In this document: one piece after another, positions 17,447-25,196 of the stretch
How positions within the stretch are numbered: the stretch's first letter is position 1
Layout of the letters: each line of letters starts with the position of its first letter
Assembly (NCBI RefSeq): GCF_028548455.1
Contig: NZ_JAQQLF010000002.1
Coordinates: 62,001-126,000 of the forward strand
Reading direction: 5' to 3'
Source of the DNA: Vogesella aquatica
GTDB taxonomy: Bacteria; Pseudomonadota; Gammaproteobacteria; Burkholderiales; Chromobacteriaceae
Length of the DNA: 64,000 nt
Made by a program: the position numbers and the translations under genes
Notes under the pieces: model-generated
What the model saw: the letters and a program-made list of their open reading frames with translations, nothing else
Databases searched by the model: none
Told to the model about the DNA's origin: nothing

Positions 17447-17791
17447 TCACTGCTGCAGTCGGGCACTCAGTTGTTCTACTACCGAGATCACCATAGTGCG
17501 ATCTTTTGTCGATAGCGGGGATAGGAGACGGGCCAGGTGCTGAGCCTGGCCGTCCGCGTGGCTGGACACCTCGGAGAGTAAAGCCGCGACATCGCATTCC
17601 AGTATCACGGCAATTTCGACCAAGCGGGCAACGGTGGGCATAACGATCCCGCGCTCCATACGCGAGACAGCTTCATTGCCAATGCCCAGCTGTTCCGCCA
17701 GTTGCTCCTGCGTTAGTCCTTTGCTCAGACGGTGGCGAGTGATGGCCTTGCCAATCACCTTCGCCAGTTGATCCAGGTCGATAGTTGTCAT
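17447..17791 (-). CDS. XRE-family (Cro/CI-like) repressor
   Basis: A 114-residue regulator with an N-terminal helix-turn-helix (LTQEQLAEQLGIGNEAVSRME) and a C-terminal helical tail. It is divergent from the lipoprotein genes and convergent with the recombination cassette. ATG 17791 is used because GGAG precedes it; an upstream GTG would add one codon. Two similar inverted repeats lie immediately upstream, as for an autoregulated repressor. Confidence 0.8.
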   Translation of the reverse strand: MTTIDLDQLAKVIGKAITRHRLSKGLTQEQLAEQLGIGNEAVSRMERGIVMPTVARLVEIAVILECDVAALLSEVSSHADGQAQHLARLLSPLSTKDRTMVISVVEQLSARLQQ

Positions 17792-17821
17792 CACGCTCTC
17801 CAGTTCAACCTGAATAGTCGT

Positions 17822-17876
17822 AACTCAACCCATTGACATGAAGTGCCTGTCGGGTTGAAACTCAACCTATTGAGTT
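17822..17876. promoter_or_regulatory. Paired operator-like inverted repeats between XRE repressor and lipoprotein genes
   Basis: Two related sites 37 bases apart: AACTCAA-CCCA-TTGACAT at 17822-17839 (imperfect) and AACTCAA-CCTA-TTGAGTT at 17859-17876 (perfect seven-base arms). The second overlaps another inverted repeat GGTTGA-AAC-TCAACC at 17853-17867. They lie in the divergent promoter region, typical for Cro/CI-like binding. Confidence 0.6.
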
Positions 17877-17952
17877 GATAAGCGACGTTTAAAGTTAGCG
17901 CTGTGCCAAGAGCTGCACCTCGGACTGCGCTTTCTTCCATCAAGGAACCCTC

Positions 17953-18939
17953 ATGAAAACCAAAGTACGCACCTTCACGGTGCTGTGTCTGTGCGCCATG
18001 GCCCTGACGGGTTGTGGCGACAAAATCATGGACTTCCGTAATGCCGAGATAGCAAGCGGAAAGATGTACCGCCAAGGTGCCGATGAGCCTTTCAGTGGCA
18101 AGGTAACCAACGTGCCACTAGAGCGCCTGATCGATCGCCATCCTGGCTACTTCAAGGTGATGCCGGTTGCTTTTGTGGGAACCGGCACGCCAGCACCAGG
18201 GCTCGTATTCCAGGGATTGCAGGTGTACTCCAGCGGCTTGTTTGCACTGTGTGACGCTGAATTTACCGATGGCCAGATGGATGGCGCTATGTCATGCCGT
18301 AAGGAAAAGACCAACGAGAAATTGCTGGATATCCAGTTTGATAAAGGCATGCTCAGTGGCCCTTTCACCTTCTACACCAACCAAGCCTCGGCCAGCATCA
18401 CGTTCAAACAAGGCATGCCAGAGGGCGTGTTGACGGTAAAGGTTAGCAAGACAGACAAGCCTGTTCATACCTACACATTCCAAGGCGGCAAGCTGAATGG
18501 CCGCGAGGAGGTACTGAATGAAGAGACCGGTGCGGTGACCAGCTATGCAAACTATGAGAATGGCTTGCTGGAAGGGGAGGTCGCGAGGTTTACGCCTGAT
18601 GGCAAGCAGATGATCTACCTGGCGACCATGGTGAATAACCTGCAGGACGGTCCAGAAAAGTTCTTCTACCCCTCCGGCAAGTTAATGAAGACCGGCCAGT
18701 GGTCGAAAGGCATGCCTCAAGGCCGCTTCCAGTTCTATGACGAGCAGGGGAGTGTTACCCAGGAAGAAGTGTGGAAAGACGGCGTAAAGCAGAATCCTAA
18801 CGCCAACACGCCTGAGTTGTGCCTTGACGAGAAAATCAAGGCATTCCGAGAAGAGAACGGTGATGAGCAACCCATCATGCATGACGTGATGATGGATTGG
18901 GAAGGCGAGTGCGGTCTACCTGCCACCGGTTACAACTAG
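17953..18939 (+). CDS. Lipoprotein with MORN/YwqK-like repeats, copy 1
   Basis: A 328-residue predicted lipoprotein: signal peptide with lipobox LTGC (Cys21), then repeated short beta units of the type GxLNGREEVLNEETG, NGLLEGEVARF and DGPEKFFYPSGKL, seen in MORN and YwqK-family proteins. It is one of two tandem homologues that align along nearly their full lengths. Function is unknown; envelope location is predicted from the lipobox. Confidence 0.65.
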   Translation: MKTKVRTFTVLCLCAMALTGCGDKIMDFRNAEIASGKMYRQGADEPFSGKVTNVPLERLIDRHPGYFKVMPVAFVGTGTPAPGLVFQGLQVYSSGLFALCDAEFTDGQMDGAMSCRKEKTNEKLLDIQFDKGMLSGPFTFYTNQASASITFKQGMPEGVLTVKVSKTDKPVHTYTFQGGKLNGREEVLNEETGAVTSYANYENGLLEGEVARFTPDGKQMIYLATMVNNLQDGPEKFFYPSGKLMKTGQWSKGMPQGRFQFYDEQGSVTQEEVWKDGVKQNPNANTPELCLDEKIKAFREENGDEQPIMHDVMMDWEGECGLPATGYN

Positions 18940-18965
18940 CCACAAACGTTTATCAAGGAATGCAC

Positions 18966-19949
18966 ATGAAAACCAACGTTAGAGCTGTCTCGGTGCTGTG
19001 CCTGTGTACGATCGCACTGAATATCAGCCAGGCCAGCGTGCTGGATTTCCGCAACGCTGAAATTGCTAATGGCAAGGTATACCGCCAGGGTGCCAATGCT
19101 CCTTTCAGCGGGAAAGTAACCAATATGCCGCTGGAGCGCTTGATCAACAATCAAGGCGGCTACTTCAAGGTGATGCCCATCATTTTTTCGGGGACGGGCA
19201 CTCCTGCACCAGGCATTTTGCTGCAGGGCTTGATGGCGTATTCAAATGGCCTGTTGGCTATCTGTGACGCTGACTTTACCGACGGCCAGATGGATGGCTT
19301 GGTCCAGTGCCGCAAAGAAAAAACGGGTGAGCGACTCCTCAAGATCCAATTCAAGCGAGGGATGCTCAATGGCCCGCTCAACTTTTACGGCAACGTCGCG
19401 ACGGCCAATGTGAATTTCCAGCAAGGTCACGCTCAGGGACAGATGACCATCCGCATGGTGAAGTCCGGCAAGCTGATCCACACCTTCCAACTACAGAATG
19501 GCCTACTGCACGGGCGTGAGGCTGTACTGAATGAGCAAACAGGGGCCGTGACCAGCTACGCCAACTATGTCAACGGCTCGATGGAAGGGCAGATCGTCAG
19601 ATTGACCCCCGATGGCAAGCAGATCATCTACCAGGGCACCATGGCCAACAACCAGCAGCATGGCCCAGAGAAGTTCTTCTACCCCTCCGGTCAGTTAATG
19701 AAAACCGGCCAGTGGGAGAAAGGTGTACCCGAGGGACTCTTCCAGTATTACGACGAACAGGGCAAGTCGACCAAGCAAGAGCTATGGAAGTATGGCGTGA
19801 AGCACGATCCTGTCGTCTATGCGAAGCGTGAGTGCGTACGAGAAAAAATAGAGGCATTCGAGGAAACCAATAATGACCCGGACATGGTGCGTCAAGAACT
19901 GAGAAGGTTGCAGGACCTGTGCTACGGGCCAAGCCCCGTCGAGCAATAG
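18966..19949 (+). CDS. Secreted MORN/YwqK-like protein, copy 2 without lipobox
   Basis: A 327-residue paralogue of the preceding gene, sharing long stretches such as DFRNAEIA, YRQGA, PFSGKVTN and NEQTGAVTSYANY. The signal peptide is kept, but the lipobox region reads NISQAS with no cysteine, so this copy would be cleaved and released to the periplasm instead of lipidated. Only 26 bases separate the two genes, indicating a recent tandem duplication with divergence of location. Confidence 0.62.
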   Translation: MKTNVRAVSVLCLCTIALNISQASVLDFRNAEIANGKVYRQGANAPFSGKVTNMPLERLINNQGGYFKVMPIIFSGTGTPAPGILLQGLMAYSNGLLAICDADFTDGQMDGLVQCRKEKTGERLLKIQFKRGMLNGPLNFYGNVATANVNFQQGHAQGQMTIRMVKSGKLIHTFQLQNGLLHGREAVLNEQTGAVTSYANYVNGSMEGQIVRLTPDGKQIIYQGTMANNQQHGPEKFFYPSGQLMKTGQWEKGVPEGLFQYYDEQGKSTKQELWKYGVKHDPVVYAKRECVREKIEAFEETNNDPDMVRQELRRLQDLCYGPSPVEQ

Positions 19950-19978
19950 CAGCGAGTAAACAAGATTTCCAAACCATC

Positions 19979-20002
19979 AAAGCCACCTTCGGGTGGCTTT
20001 TT
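19979..20002 (+). terminator. Intrinsic terminator upstream of the GTPase gene
   Basis: Perfect arms AAAGCCACC and GGTGGCTTT with a TTCG tetraloop and trailing TT. It ends the tandem secreted-protein transcript 22 bases before the next start codon. Confidence 0.8.
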
Positions 20003-20023
20003 GTATTTGTGAGAGGACTCATT

Positions 20024-20914
20024 ATGCAAGAACCAGACTTCCAGCCAGGCCAAGCCTTGGCGCAATTCAAGCAACTTATCGACCGCGCAGAGCTGCAGCT
20101 CACCAGCCAACAGCGCCAGCAGATCCTGGGCGTGGTGAACCAGGTACTGAACTACCACGCCGTGGTAGGCGTGATGGGCAAGACCGGTGCCGGTAAATCG
20201 TCGCTGTGCAACAGCCTGTTTGGTGCCACCGTTACCGAGGTCAGCGATGTGGGTGCTTGCACCCGCCACCCCAACGAAATCTCCTTGGTAGCCAAAGGCG
20301 ATCGTGGCCTATCGCTGATCGACATGCCCGGGGTAGGGGAAAGCACGCAACGGGATGTGGACTACAAGCAGCTGTACCAAGAGTGGCTGCCCAAGCTGGA
20401 CTGCATCCTGTGGCTGATCAAAGCAGACGACCGGGCACTGAGCGTAGATGAAACCTTCTATCGCGATGTGGTACTGCCAGCGTTGGCCGACAAACCCATC
20501 CCCATCCTGTTTGTGCTGAGCCAGGCCGACAAAGTCGAACCCTGCCGCGAATGGAATTGGCAGTTCCAGACGCCAGGCTTCATGCAAGCGGCCAACATCC
20601 GCGCCAAAGAAGCGCTGATCTGCCAGCAGTTCAAGCTCAGCCCGAAAAGTGTCTGCAGCATCTCGGCTGAAGAGAACTACGGCCTGCCCGGCTTGCTGGA
20701 GAAACTGGTGTTAGCTCTGCCCGCACAAAAAAAGTGGGCCATGGCCCGTGAAGCGAAAGCGGAGTGGGTCAGCGCGGCGGCGAAACAAGAAGCGCAAGAC
20801 GGGTTGTGGTCAGTCGTGGTCGGCACGGTCAAGGCAGTGGCCAAAGAAGCCTGTGACTACGTGGTAGACCGTATCACTACCCTGGCCAGCCGTGTGTTTG
20901 GCTGGTTGTGGTAA
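20024..20914 (+). CDS. YfjP-like GTPase of a mobile island
   Basis: A 296-residue GTP-binding protein with G1 GKTGAGKS, G3 DMPG, and G4-like SQADK, in the Era/YfjP group often carried by cryptic prophages and islands. The C-terminal ~60 residues are amphipathic and end in a hydrophobic RVFGWLW, suggesting membrane contact. Substrate and partner are unknown. It is followed at 19 bases by an AlpA-type regulator. Confidence 0.72.
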   Translation: MQEPDFQPGQALAQFKQLIDRAELQLTSQQRQQILGVVNQVLNYHAVVGVMGKTGAGKSSLCNSLFGATVTEVSDVGACTRHPNEISLVAKGDRGLSLIDMPGVGESTQRDVDYKQLYQEWLPKLDCILWLIKADDRALSVDETFYRDVVLPALADKPIPILFVLSQADKVEPCREWNWQFQTPGFMQAANIRAKEALICQQFKLSPKSVCSISAEENYGLPGLLEKLVLALPAQKKWAMAREAKAEWVSAAAKQEAQDGLWSVVVGTVKAVAKEACDYVVDRITTLASRVFGWLW

Positions 20915-20933
20915 GCCAAGTGAAGGAACGACG

Positions 20934-21110
20934 ATGAAGATCCTGAGAATCCACGATGTGATGGCCATGATCGGTTTGGCCAGATCGACTATCTACAAGT
21001 ACATCGGAGAGGGCCACTTCCCCAAGCAGATCCGCCTAGGTAGAAGGGCCGTGGGGTGGCTGCTATCGGACATCGAACGCTGGCTGCGAATGAAGGTGGC
21101 AGAACGGTAA
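20934..21110 (+). CDS. AlpA-family small DNA-binding regulator
   Basis: A 58-residue MerR-like winged-helix protein: MKILRIHDVMAMIGLARSTIY followed by GHFPKQIRLGRRAVGWLLSDIERW, the AlpA signature. AlpA proteins activate excision/integrase genes of P4-like elements, which fits the P4-type integrase at the right end of this island. AAGGA precedes ATG 20934. Confidence 0.85.
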   Translation: MKILRIHDVMAMIGLARSTIYKYIGEGHFPKQIRLGRRAVGWLLSDIERWLRMKVAER

Positions 21111-21118
21111 TGCGCAAG

Positions 21119-21166
21119 CACCATGTACCACCCGCTTCTACGCGGGCGGGACGTGGTGTTTTTTTT
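21119..21166 (+). terminator. Strong intrinsic terminator after the AlpA gene
   Basis: A two-part stem: outer CACCATGT/ACGTGGTG and inner CCCGC/GCGGG, followed by eight T. It insulates the restriction-modification promoter region from upstream transcription. Confidence 0.85.
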
Positions 21167-21320
21167 GCTATTGGTAGGTTGCTATCGGGAGCGACGACGG
21201 TTTGTTGTTTGGCCAATGTGTCCTGTCGATAACGGTGGCGTCATTGACAGCTACTGTCGTCGCTAGCTGCACGCGAAGGACAACTTAATTGACTTTCCGG
21301 GAATGCTTAACCATTACAAG

Positions 21321-21352
21321 TGGCCACTTTGGCCGATGAGCCAGAGTGGCCA
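21321..21352. promoter_or_regulatory. SfiI recognition sequence within an inverted repeat upstream of the methyltransferase
   Basis: Arms TGGCCACTTTGGC and GCCAGAGTGGCCA (one mismatch) flank a six-base spacer. The left arm together with the next base contains GGCCACTTTGGCC, an exact GGCC-N5-GGCC site (21322-21334), which is the SfiI target. It is about 90 bases upstream of the methyltransferase start. Apart from this element and the one at 21377, I see nothing in 21167-21421 except A+T-rich promoter-like sequence. Confidence 0.6.
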
Positions 21353-21376
21353 TATCCATTTTTTTTTGGTACAGTA

Positions 21377-21409
21377 CTACCTATAAAAGTCTGTCCCCTT
21401 TATAGGTAG
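21377..21409. promoter_or_regulatory. Inverted repeat overlapping the putative methyltransferase promoter
   Basis: Thirteen-base arms CTACCTATAAAAG and CCTTTATAGGTAG (one mismatch) around seven bases, ending 12 bases before the methyltransferase ATG. The left arm includes TATAAA, a plausible -10 element, so a protein bound here would block the promoter; an RNA hairpin in the leader is the alternative. Confidence 0.5.
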
Positions 21410-21421
21410 AAGAAAATTCTA

Positions 21422-22717
21422 ATGAACAACCTTGTTGACGCATCATCGATTGAGAGTTGTAGTGTGCAAGAGCTAGGCCTAGGCATCTCCGATCATTGGA
21501 GTCAGATCCAGAAAACGGCAAACTTCAAGGGTGAGCGGCATGCTCTTCTTTTGGGGGATGCTACGAAAGTATTGCGAAAGCTCCCAGACGGATCAATAAA
21601 CACCTGTTTGACATCGCCCCCCTATTGGTCCGTACGAGATTATGAGGCCGATGAACAGATTGGCTTGGAGGATTCAGTAGATGATTATGTCGAAAGAATA
21701 GTCAAGGTGTTTCGTGAGGTCAAACGAACCCTTACCAGCGACGGAACCGCATGGTTGAACATTGGGGACTGTTACATCAATGGCGCCAAGGCGGGAGACC
21801 CTACCTGGAAACGCAATAAGCAACTAGCATTGGTACCGTTCCGTGTAGCCATCGCACTCGAAAATGATGGTTGGTTGGTTCGAAATACCGTTGTCTGGCA
21901 CAAGCCAAACGCGATGCCCTCCAGTGCATCTGATCGGTTAACGAATGCCTGGGAACCGATATTCCTACTAGCCAAGAATGAGCGTTATTTCTTTAACCTC
22001 GACGCAGTGCGAGTGCCCCATAAGACTGAAGATCATATTGAGCGACGCCGAGCTATGGAGGGTAATGCTGAAGGGAAGGCAAAGGGCAAAGATGAGCTTC
22101 GCCGTTGGCTCAACTCTCCTCGACATCGGGCTACTATCGATGGATTAAAAGAGGTTCGTCGTCGTCCAAACGCTCCTCTTGCGACGGAGCTTGCCGCTTA
22201 CTTACGTGCTGCTGCTGAGCGTGAGGGTATTGCGATTAAAGAAGTTGCAAAAATCCTTAATCAACCATTCGAACGGGTTCGTCACTATTTCCGTACAGAT
22301 GAAATTGGGGCGAGACGGCCTCCTGAGGAGACGTGGGGTACGCTAAAAGAGCTTTTATCACTTGATAGTCGCTACGATGAAGCAATGGCGGTTGAGGTAG
22401 GTGACAATGTGTTTCGAAACCATCCGAATGGCCGCAATCCGGGTGATGTGCAGTCTTTTTCCTTAACTGGTGGAGCAACTGATGCTAAAGGGCACTTTGC
22501 TGTAATGCCGCCGTCCCTAGCCAGTTGGTGTTTACAAGCGAGCCTTCCTCCCGGCGGAGTCTGTCTAGATCCATTCTTGGGTATCGGTACCACTGGCCTT
22601 GCTGCATTGGCACAAGGTGGACGCATCGTCGGGGTAGACGTTCGAGAGGATTATCTTGAGCTCGCCGCAAAGCAGTATGTCACCAACCCTAGCGGCCGAG
22701 GTAGGCAAAAGGGGTGA
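21422..22717 (+). CDS. SfiI-type beta-class DNA (cytosine-N4) methyltransferase
   Basis: A 431-residue methyltransferase with motif IV TSPPYW near residue 64 preceding motif I DPFLGIGTTG near residue 383, the order of the beta class; the SPPY form is typical for N4-cytosine or N6-adenine methylation and here most likely m4C. Between them lies a ~150-residue variable region with a helix-turn-helix-like segment (REGIAIKEVAKILNQPFERV). It faces an endonuclease gene that closely resembles SfiI, with 3' ends overlapping by 29 bases, so it should protect GGCC-N5-GGCC. The DNA is more A+T-rich than the host genes, a sign of transfer. Confidence 0.78.
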   Translation: MNNLVDASSIESCSVQELGLGISDHWSQIQKTANFKGERHALLLGDATKVLRKLPDGSINTCLTSPPYWSVRDYEADEQIGLEDSVDDYVERIVKVFREVKRTLTSDGTAWLNIGDCYINGAKAGDPTWKRNKQLALVPFRVAIALENDGWLVRNTVVWHKPNAMPSSASDRLTNAWEPIFLLAKNERYFFNLDAVRVPHKTEDHIERRRAMEGNAEGKAKGKDELRRWLNSPRHRATIDGLKEVRRRPNAPLATELAAYLRAAAEREGIAIKEVAKILNQPFERVRHYFRTDEIGARRPPEETWGTLKELLSLDSRYDEAMAVEVGDNVFRNHPNGRNPGDVQSFSLTGGATDAKGHFAVMPPSLASWCLQASLPPGGVCLDPFLGIGTTGLAALAQGGRIVGVDVREDYLELAAKQYVTNPSGRGRQKG

Positions 22718-23486
22718 TTGTGCCTGTTGGGCCCAGACCATCGCGCCACATGGGTTCAGCGTATGGATTGCCATTAAAATTTAGGCATTGAAGGCGCCAA
22801 GGACACATCGCCATTAAGCGAGTGAAGTAGACGCGGATGCGGGGATCTTCATCACGAGCTGATGAGTGCTTTCCTTGCCCAAAGAAAGTTGTTGTGGGGT
22901 CCGGGTTGTAGCGAGGTTTAAATCTAGCATGCGGAATGGCAAGGGCATAGATTGATTTCAGCTCTCGGTATGGTGCCTGTGTGGTGGATATGTCTCGGTA
23001 ATAAAAATGTACAAATAGCGATGTTGTGACCGCATGAAGCGGTCCATTCATTGTGTCTGGCAACTCGAGGTGTGGTTCAACACCTGCGTTCATCGTCACA
23101 TGGACGTCCTTCGAAATGAAGTCGGCGTTCATGGGCAGCTGTGATTGTTGAAGTGTCTCACGGTTATTTTCTGTTGATGCCTTGGCATCGACTAGTAAGG
23201 CTTGCGGAAGCAATCCGTAGGGCGTGGGCAGCCAGCGAATACGCTTGTAATCAATAAATCCAGCATATCGTCGGTTTATGGGATACGTTTCAGCCACCTC
23301 TAAGGCGTACTGTACTAGATCTTCTGCCAAAACAATGACCTCAGTCTTACTGGGGGCCTTTGTATTGTCGAAAATTTGCTTTGCTTCACGCGAATATTCC
23401 TGAAGCGCCTGCACTATCATCCGCAGTGATTGTTTCTCGACGGCTTCGTGTTCGTCGTCTGTAAGATTTCGGTAGTCCTGATTCAT
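22689..23486 (-). CDS. SfiI-like type II restriction endonuclease
   Basis: A 265-residue protein that resembles SfiI (269 residues as I recall it) along its length: it starts MNQDYR, and contains NRRYAGFIDYKRIRWLP, LLVDAKAST and HARFKPRYNPDP. Counting from this Met, the PD-(D/E)XK residues fall at D79, D100 and K102, the same numbers I recall for SfiI, which also supports the ATG at 23486 over an upstream TTG at 23519. SfiI is a tetramer that cuts two copies of GGCC-N5-GGCC together. Convergent with its methyltransferase. Confidence 0.8.
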   Translation of the reverse strand: MNQDYRNLTDDEHEAVEKQSLRMIVQALQEYSREAKQIFDNTKAPSKTEVIVLAEDLVQYALEVAETYPINRRYAGFIDYKRIRWLPTPYGLLPQALLVDAKASTENNRETLQQSQLPMNADFISKDVHVTMNAGVEPHLELPDTMNGPLHAVTTSLFVHFYYRDISTTQAPYRELKSIYALAIPHARFKPRYNPDPTTTFFGQGKHSSARDEDPRIRVYFTRLMAMCPWRLQCLNFNGNPYAEPMWRDGLGPTGTITPFAYLGR

Positions 23487-23708
23487 AGGTATGAATATTA
23501 CAGGTGACTGCCTATTCAATGCTAGCCAATCCGTTGCATAGAGGGGTCGCTGTTGACTTCTCCTCCGTTTCTTTTGTGTCCAGCCTGGGTATCTAAATCG
23601 CCCTGGCTTCTCTAGAAACTCCGCAGCTGTCCACGGATTATCGCCATCTGTTGGGTGTGATGCCCTTTATCTGACAAGTCAGCTTTGATCGAATAGCAGC
23701 CATGCATC

Positions 23709-25049
23709 TCAACTAGCAGCCACCGTAAAGTCTGCAGGCTCTACAAACTCCCCGCGCTTTTCGAGTTCATCCAGCCAGTCGCTGTACCATTGCATCATCT
23801 CCTGTCGGTGCTGCAGGTAGCGTGCTTTCCGGTTGTACAGATCTCGTATGGCTTTAGCTGAGGGGGCTAGGTCGCCTTTGTCGTTTTTGGCTGCGTGGCC
23901 GATATGTAGTTCGATCGCATCCCTGTGGAAGCGCATGGCTTCATTCAAGGCTGATGTCATGGTGGTGCGGAAGCCGTGCAGGCATTGATCGGTGCCAGTG
24001 CTGTAGCCCATCGCCCGAATGGCATTGTTGATGCCAGTATTGGAAACCGGGCTGCCGACACGGCCTCCTGCGAACACGAAGGTGGCGTGTTCGTTTAGAC
24101 CGTGTACCTGCTGCATCACCTCTATGGCTTGGCGGCTTAGGAAGATCATGCGTGGCCTGCCCATCTTTTCCCCGCGATAGCTATACGCTACGCCTTCTAC
24201 CGGCTCTCGCTCCGGTGGGATAGTCCAGAGGCCTTCTGCTAGGTTGAACTCGTCCCAGCGGGCAAAGCGGATCTCTGATGATCTGGCACCTGTCAGCAAA
24301 GCAAAGCGCAGGAATAGCTTGATGATCAGCAGGCAATCTACCGAACGCAGCTTCTGTAGCAGCTGCGGCATGCTTTCCAGGGGAAGGGCAGCTTTGGGGG
24401 TGCTGACAATCACCGGCAAAATGCCATTACGCCCTGTAAGGCTGGATACCGGGTCGTGCTGGATGCGGCTGGTACGCTTACCGTGCTTCATCACGCTGCT
24501 GATGTGTTGCAGTACACGTGCAGCGGTTTGCTGGTGTCCTTGCTTGCTTAGCAGGTCTACCGGCTTGCGAAGTAGGGCTTCGTTCAGCGTATCGACCGGT
24601 AATCTGCCAATGTGCGGGAAGATATGCTTGCGTAGCTGGCTGGCAATGCGGGTGCTGGTCACCGGCTTGATGTTCTTTACCCTGCAGTGTTCTTCCAGCC
24701 ATTCTAGTGCTACGACTTCGAACGTAGAGGCTTGGGCAAGCTTACCTGCCTCCTTATGCAATTTGCGCTCGACAGAGGGGTCCTTGCCACTGCGGATGCT
24801 ATCTCTGCACTCTTCTGCGGCCAACCTTGCTTGTTTCAGTCCTAGCGCTGGGTAATCACCTAGCCAGATCTTGATACGCTTACCGTAAAGGCTGCTGACA
24901 AAGCGCCAGCGTTTTCTTTCTGCGGTTACAACCAACACCAAGCCGCCACCATCCCGGTAGTTCGACTCGGTCTTGCCCTCTTCTAGGTGGGCATTGCGAC
25001 ACTGAATATCCTTGAGTAGTGCCATGCCATTGCTTTTGTCTGCTGCCAT
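23709..25049 (-). CDS. P4-type tyrosine integrase
   Basis: A ~446-residue tyrosine recombinase: N-terminal DUF4102-like arm domain (GDYPALGLKQARLAAEE), core-binding domain, and catalytic domain with Arg in TGARSSEIR, H-x-x-R in LHGFRTT, a second His in LHIGHA, and a likely nucleophile in DLYNRKARY. ATG 25049 has GGGGG upstream; starts at 25097 and 25025 are also open. It reads away from cysN and marks the right edge of the island. The chromosomal target is not a tRNA; it seems to be near the 3' end of cysN. Confidence 0.85.
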   Translation of the reverse strand: MAADKSNGMALLKDIQCRNAHLEEGKTESNYRDGGGLVLVVTAERKRWRFVSSLYGKRIKIWLGDYPALGLKQARLAAEECRDSIRSGKDPSVERKLHKEAGKLAQASTFEVVALEWLEEHCRVKNIKPVTSTRIASQLRKHIFPHIGRLPVDTLNEALLRKPVDLLSKQGHQQTAARVLQHISSVMKHGKRTSRIQHDPVSSLTGRNGILPVIVSTPKAALPLESMPQLLQKLRSVDCLLIIKLFLRFALLTGARSSEIRFARWDEFNLAEGLWTIPPEREPVEGVAYSYRGEKMGRPRMIFLSRQAIEVMQQVHGLNEHATFVFAGGRVGSPVSNTGINNAIRAMGYSTGTDQCLHGFRTTMTSALNEAMRFHRDAIELHIGHAAKNDKGDLAPSAKAIRDLYNRKARYLQHRQEMMQWYSDWLDELEKRGEFVEPADFTVAAS

Positions 25050-25196
25050 AACGAAGTACCCCCATGCGTACCCCCTGAAGATAGCATGGGGGTACATATG
25101 GGGGTACGTTTTTGTGTGGCTGTAGTAACCCGGTACTAGACAGTCGTAGACATGTTGCCCAGTTTTATCTAGTAAATACAGGGTTGCATAGACACT

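Larger units (their letters stand above)
14072..25097. mobile_element. Integrase-bearing genomic island
   Basis: A block of mobile-element genes lies between the modABC operon and cysN: DUF932, DUF3768 and YqaJ-type recombination genes, an XRE repressor, tandem secreted proteins, a GTPase, an AlpA-type regulator, a type II restriction-modification pair, and a tyrosine integrase at the right edge beside the 3' end of cysN. No conjugation or capsid genes are seen, so it is an integrative island or a remnant, not a complete phage. I compared the sequences around 13.9-14.1 kb and 25.1-25.2 kb and saw no convincing direct repeat, so the exact ends are approximate. Confidence 0.7.
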
